Source: Kiritimatiellia bacterium (GTDB lineage Bacteria > Verrucomicrobiota > Kiritimatiellia > RFP12 > UBA1067). From it: a DNA stretch of 6,013 bases. This document shows, piece after piece, positions 5,170 through 6,013 of this stretch. Position numbers and translations under genes: made by a program. The notes beneath the pieces are model-generated. The model ran no database searches. It had not been told where the DNA came from and saw only the letters and a list, made by a program, of their open reading frames with translations. Location: contig JAQWAM010000095.1 of the NCBI GenBank assembly GCA_028707675.1, positions 1-6,013 on the forward strand, in the 5' to 3' direction. Within the stretch, counting starts at the first letter, position 1; every line of letters begins with the position of its first letter.

Positions 5170-6013
5170 GCTTCTCAACCTTTGGAGCAAGCGCGCGGGG
5201 GTGAGACAGATAGAAATGGCAAGGCCGACCGGCCAGCGCCGCTATCTCCTCTTGCAGTTTTTGGTTGAAAGGGTTCATCAGCGCCACCAAAGCCTCTCCG
5301 CCCATCACGGCAAAAGGCACCGCGCCTTTGACCTGTATGAAAACGTGGGGCAGCAACTTGGTGGCTGCGGGCATGAGATCGAAAAGTTCAACAGGTATCG
5401 CCGGAATTTCGCTGTCTCTCTGCATCGACTCCATAAGCGCTTCGGTCATCTCGGGGTGCTGCTCATCCAGCAGCGCCAACGCCGATATCAGCATCGGCGT
5501 GTCAGTCACGGGGCGGTCGGTCAGATCGTGCAGGACATCCATGCACATCTCCTTGGGAAGATACTCGCGTTCTTTCCACATCCAGACCAGATCCATCTCC
5601 GCCGCCGAGGCGGATCTCGAAAGCGCGTGCACCGCCAAACCCGCGTCCTCAAAACCGCCCTCTGTTGTAGACGCCGCCGCCCCGCCGCCCATAACCTCCA
5701 TGTCTTTTTGGAACTGCCCTTTGAGTATCTGCCCCTGAACCTCCTCAAAGACCTTTGCGACCGCCGCCTGTGCCGGCGGGTAATCCGAAAAAGCGCTTAA
5801 GTGACCCGCTATGACCTGCGCGTTCTCATAATCCTTCTCGGCAAGCAGAGCCTCGGCCAGACTGACCAGACAGTCGCGCCGTTTCTCTTTCTGCCCGGTC
5901 TGCTCATAGGCCACCGCCAGAAATTCCAAGCTGGTGCGGTCGCCCGGCATACTCTGCAGCATCTGCTCGAAAAACTCGATCGCCTCGATTATCTTCTGGT
6001 CAGGATCTGACAT
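5153..6013 (-). CDS. TPR protein with degenerate MshEN/T2SSE_N-like C-terminal domain
   Basis: This 286-residue protein starts at the ATG at 6013-6011, on the window edge, so its ribosome site is unseen and a longer N-terminus cannot be excluded. Seen: an all-helical N-terminal part at about 5-100 with TPR-like pairs (IIEAIEFFEQMLQ..., then LEFLAVAYEQTGQKEKRRDC, then LAEALLAEKDYENAQVIAGH). A Gly/Ala/Ser-rich linker covers about 108-137. Residues about 141-284 resemble the N-terminal domain of type II secretion/type IV pilus ATPases (GspE/PilB/MshE): a helical half ending in IPAIPVELFDLMP, then KGAVPFAVMGGEALVALMNPFN, matching the usual PLxxxxxxLxVAMADP strand pattern, and EEIAALAGRPCHFYL. No Walker motif or ATPase domain follows, since the protein stops there. 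The RLGxxL c-di-GMP motif of MshEN is not evident. It may act as an adaptor for a pilus or secretion machine, but that is inference; a plain TPR protein is the fallback. Its 3' end overlaps the kinase gene by 17 bp, tail-to-tail. Confidence 0.6.
   Translation of the reverse strand: MSDPDQKIIEAIEFFEQMLQSMPGDRTSLEFLAVAYEQTGQKEKRRDCLVSLAEALLAEKDYENAQVIAGHLSAFSDYPPAQAAVAKVFEEVQGQILKGQFQKDMEVMGGGAAASTTEGGFEDAGLAVHALSRSASAAEMDLVWMWKEREYLPKEMCMDVLHDLTDRPVTDTPMLISALALLDEQHPEMTEALMESMQRDSEIPAIPVELFDLMPAATKLLPHVFIQVKGAVPFAVMGGEALVALMNPFNQKLQEEIAALAGRPCHFYLSHPRALAPKVEKLMLTA

Noticed and set aside
5201..5800. A 199-codon open frame on the plus strand opposite the TPR-MshEN gene.
   Set aside because: The translation is His/Arg/Gln-rich with no fold signal, while the minus-strand frame shows TPR and MshEN-like patterns.

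Overview
This 6,013-base window of fairly GC-rich bacterial DNA holds five protein-coding genes packed closely together. It contains no RNA gene, CRISPR array, insertion sequence or other recognisable mobile element. Several features would fit a Gram-negative bacterium of the PVC group (Lentisphaerota or Kiritimatiellota). These are a YfgM-like membrane TPR protein, a type IV pilus/type II secretion (MshEN-like) fold on a TPR protein, an ABC1/UbiB kinase-like protein and weak Shine-Dalgarno use. That placement is inferred from style alone and is low confidence.

Layout: (1) 1-897 (+), the C-terminal part of an ABC1/UbiB/AarF kinase-like membrane protein, cut by the left edge. (2) 898-1050, an intergenic stretch with a perfect 8-bp inverted repeat and a candidate promoter. 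(3) 1051-1848 (+), a single-pass membrane-anchored TPR protein of the YfgM/TPR_21 type. (4) 1879-2334 (-), an Rrf2-family regulator with three cysteines placed as in the Fe-S sensor IscR. (5) 2335-2490, a divergent promoter region. (6) 2491-5169 (+), a complete 892-residue hybrid histidine kinase: TM, CHASE4-like sensor, TM, HAMP, PAS-like, HisKA, HATPase, receiver. (7) 5153-6013 (-), a TPR protein ending in a degenerate MshEN/T2SSE_N-like domain, which overlaps the kinase gene tail-to-tail by 17 bp.

How they may work together: the Rrf2 gene and the kinase gene are divergent and share about 156 bp of upstream DNA, so the regulator could control itself and the kinase. The kinase has every residue needed for an internal His-to-Asp relay, but its receiver has no DNA-binding output, so a further partner is expected outside the window. 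The two flanking genes (TPR membrane protein; TPR-MshEN protein) are convergent with their neighbours and need not be functionally linked.

No wholly new system is evident. The points most worth a second look are the TPR-MshEN protein with no ATPase, the A9 homopolymer lying exactly between the Fe-S cysteine codons of the Rrf2 gene, and the possible near-leaderless GTG start of that gene.
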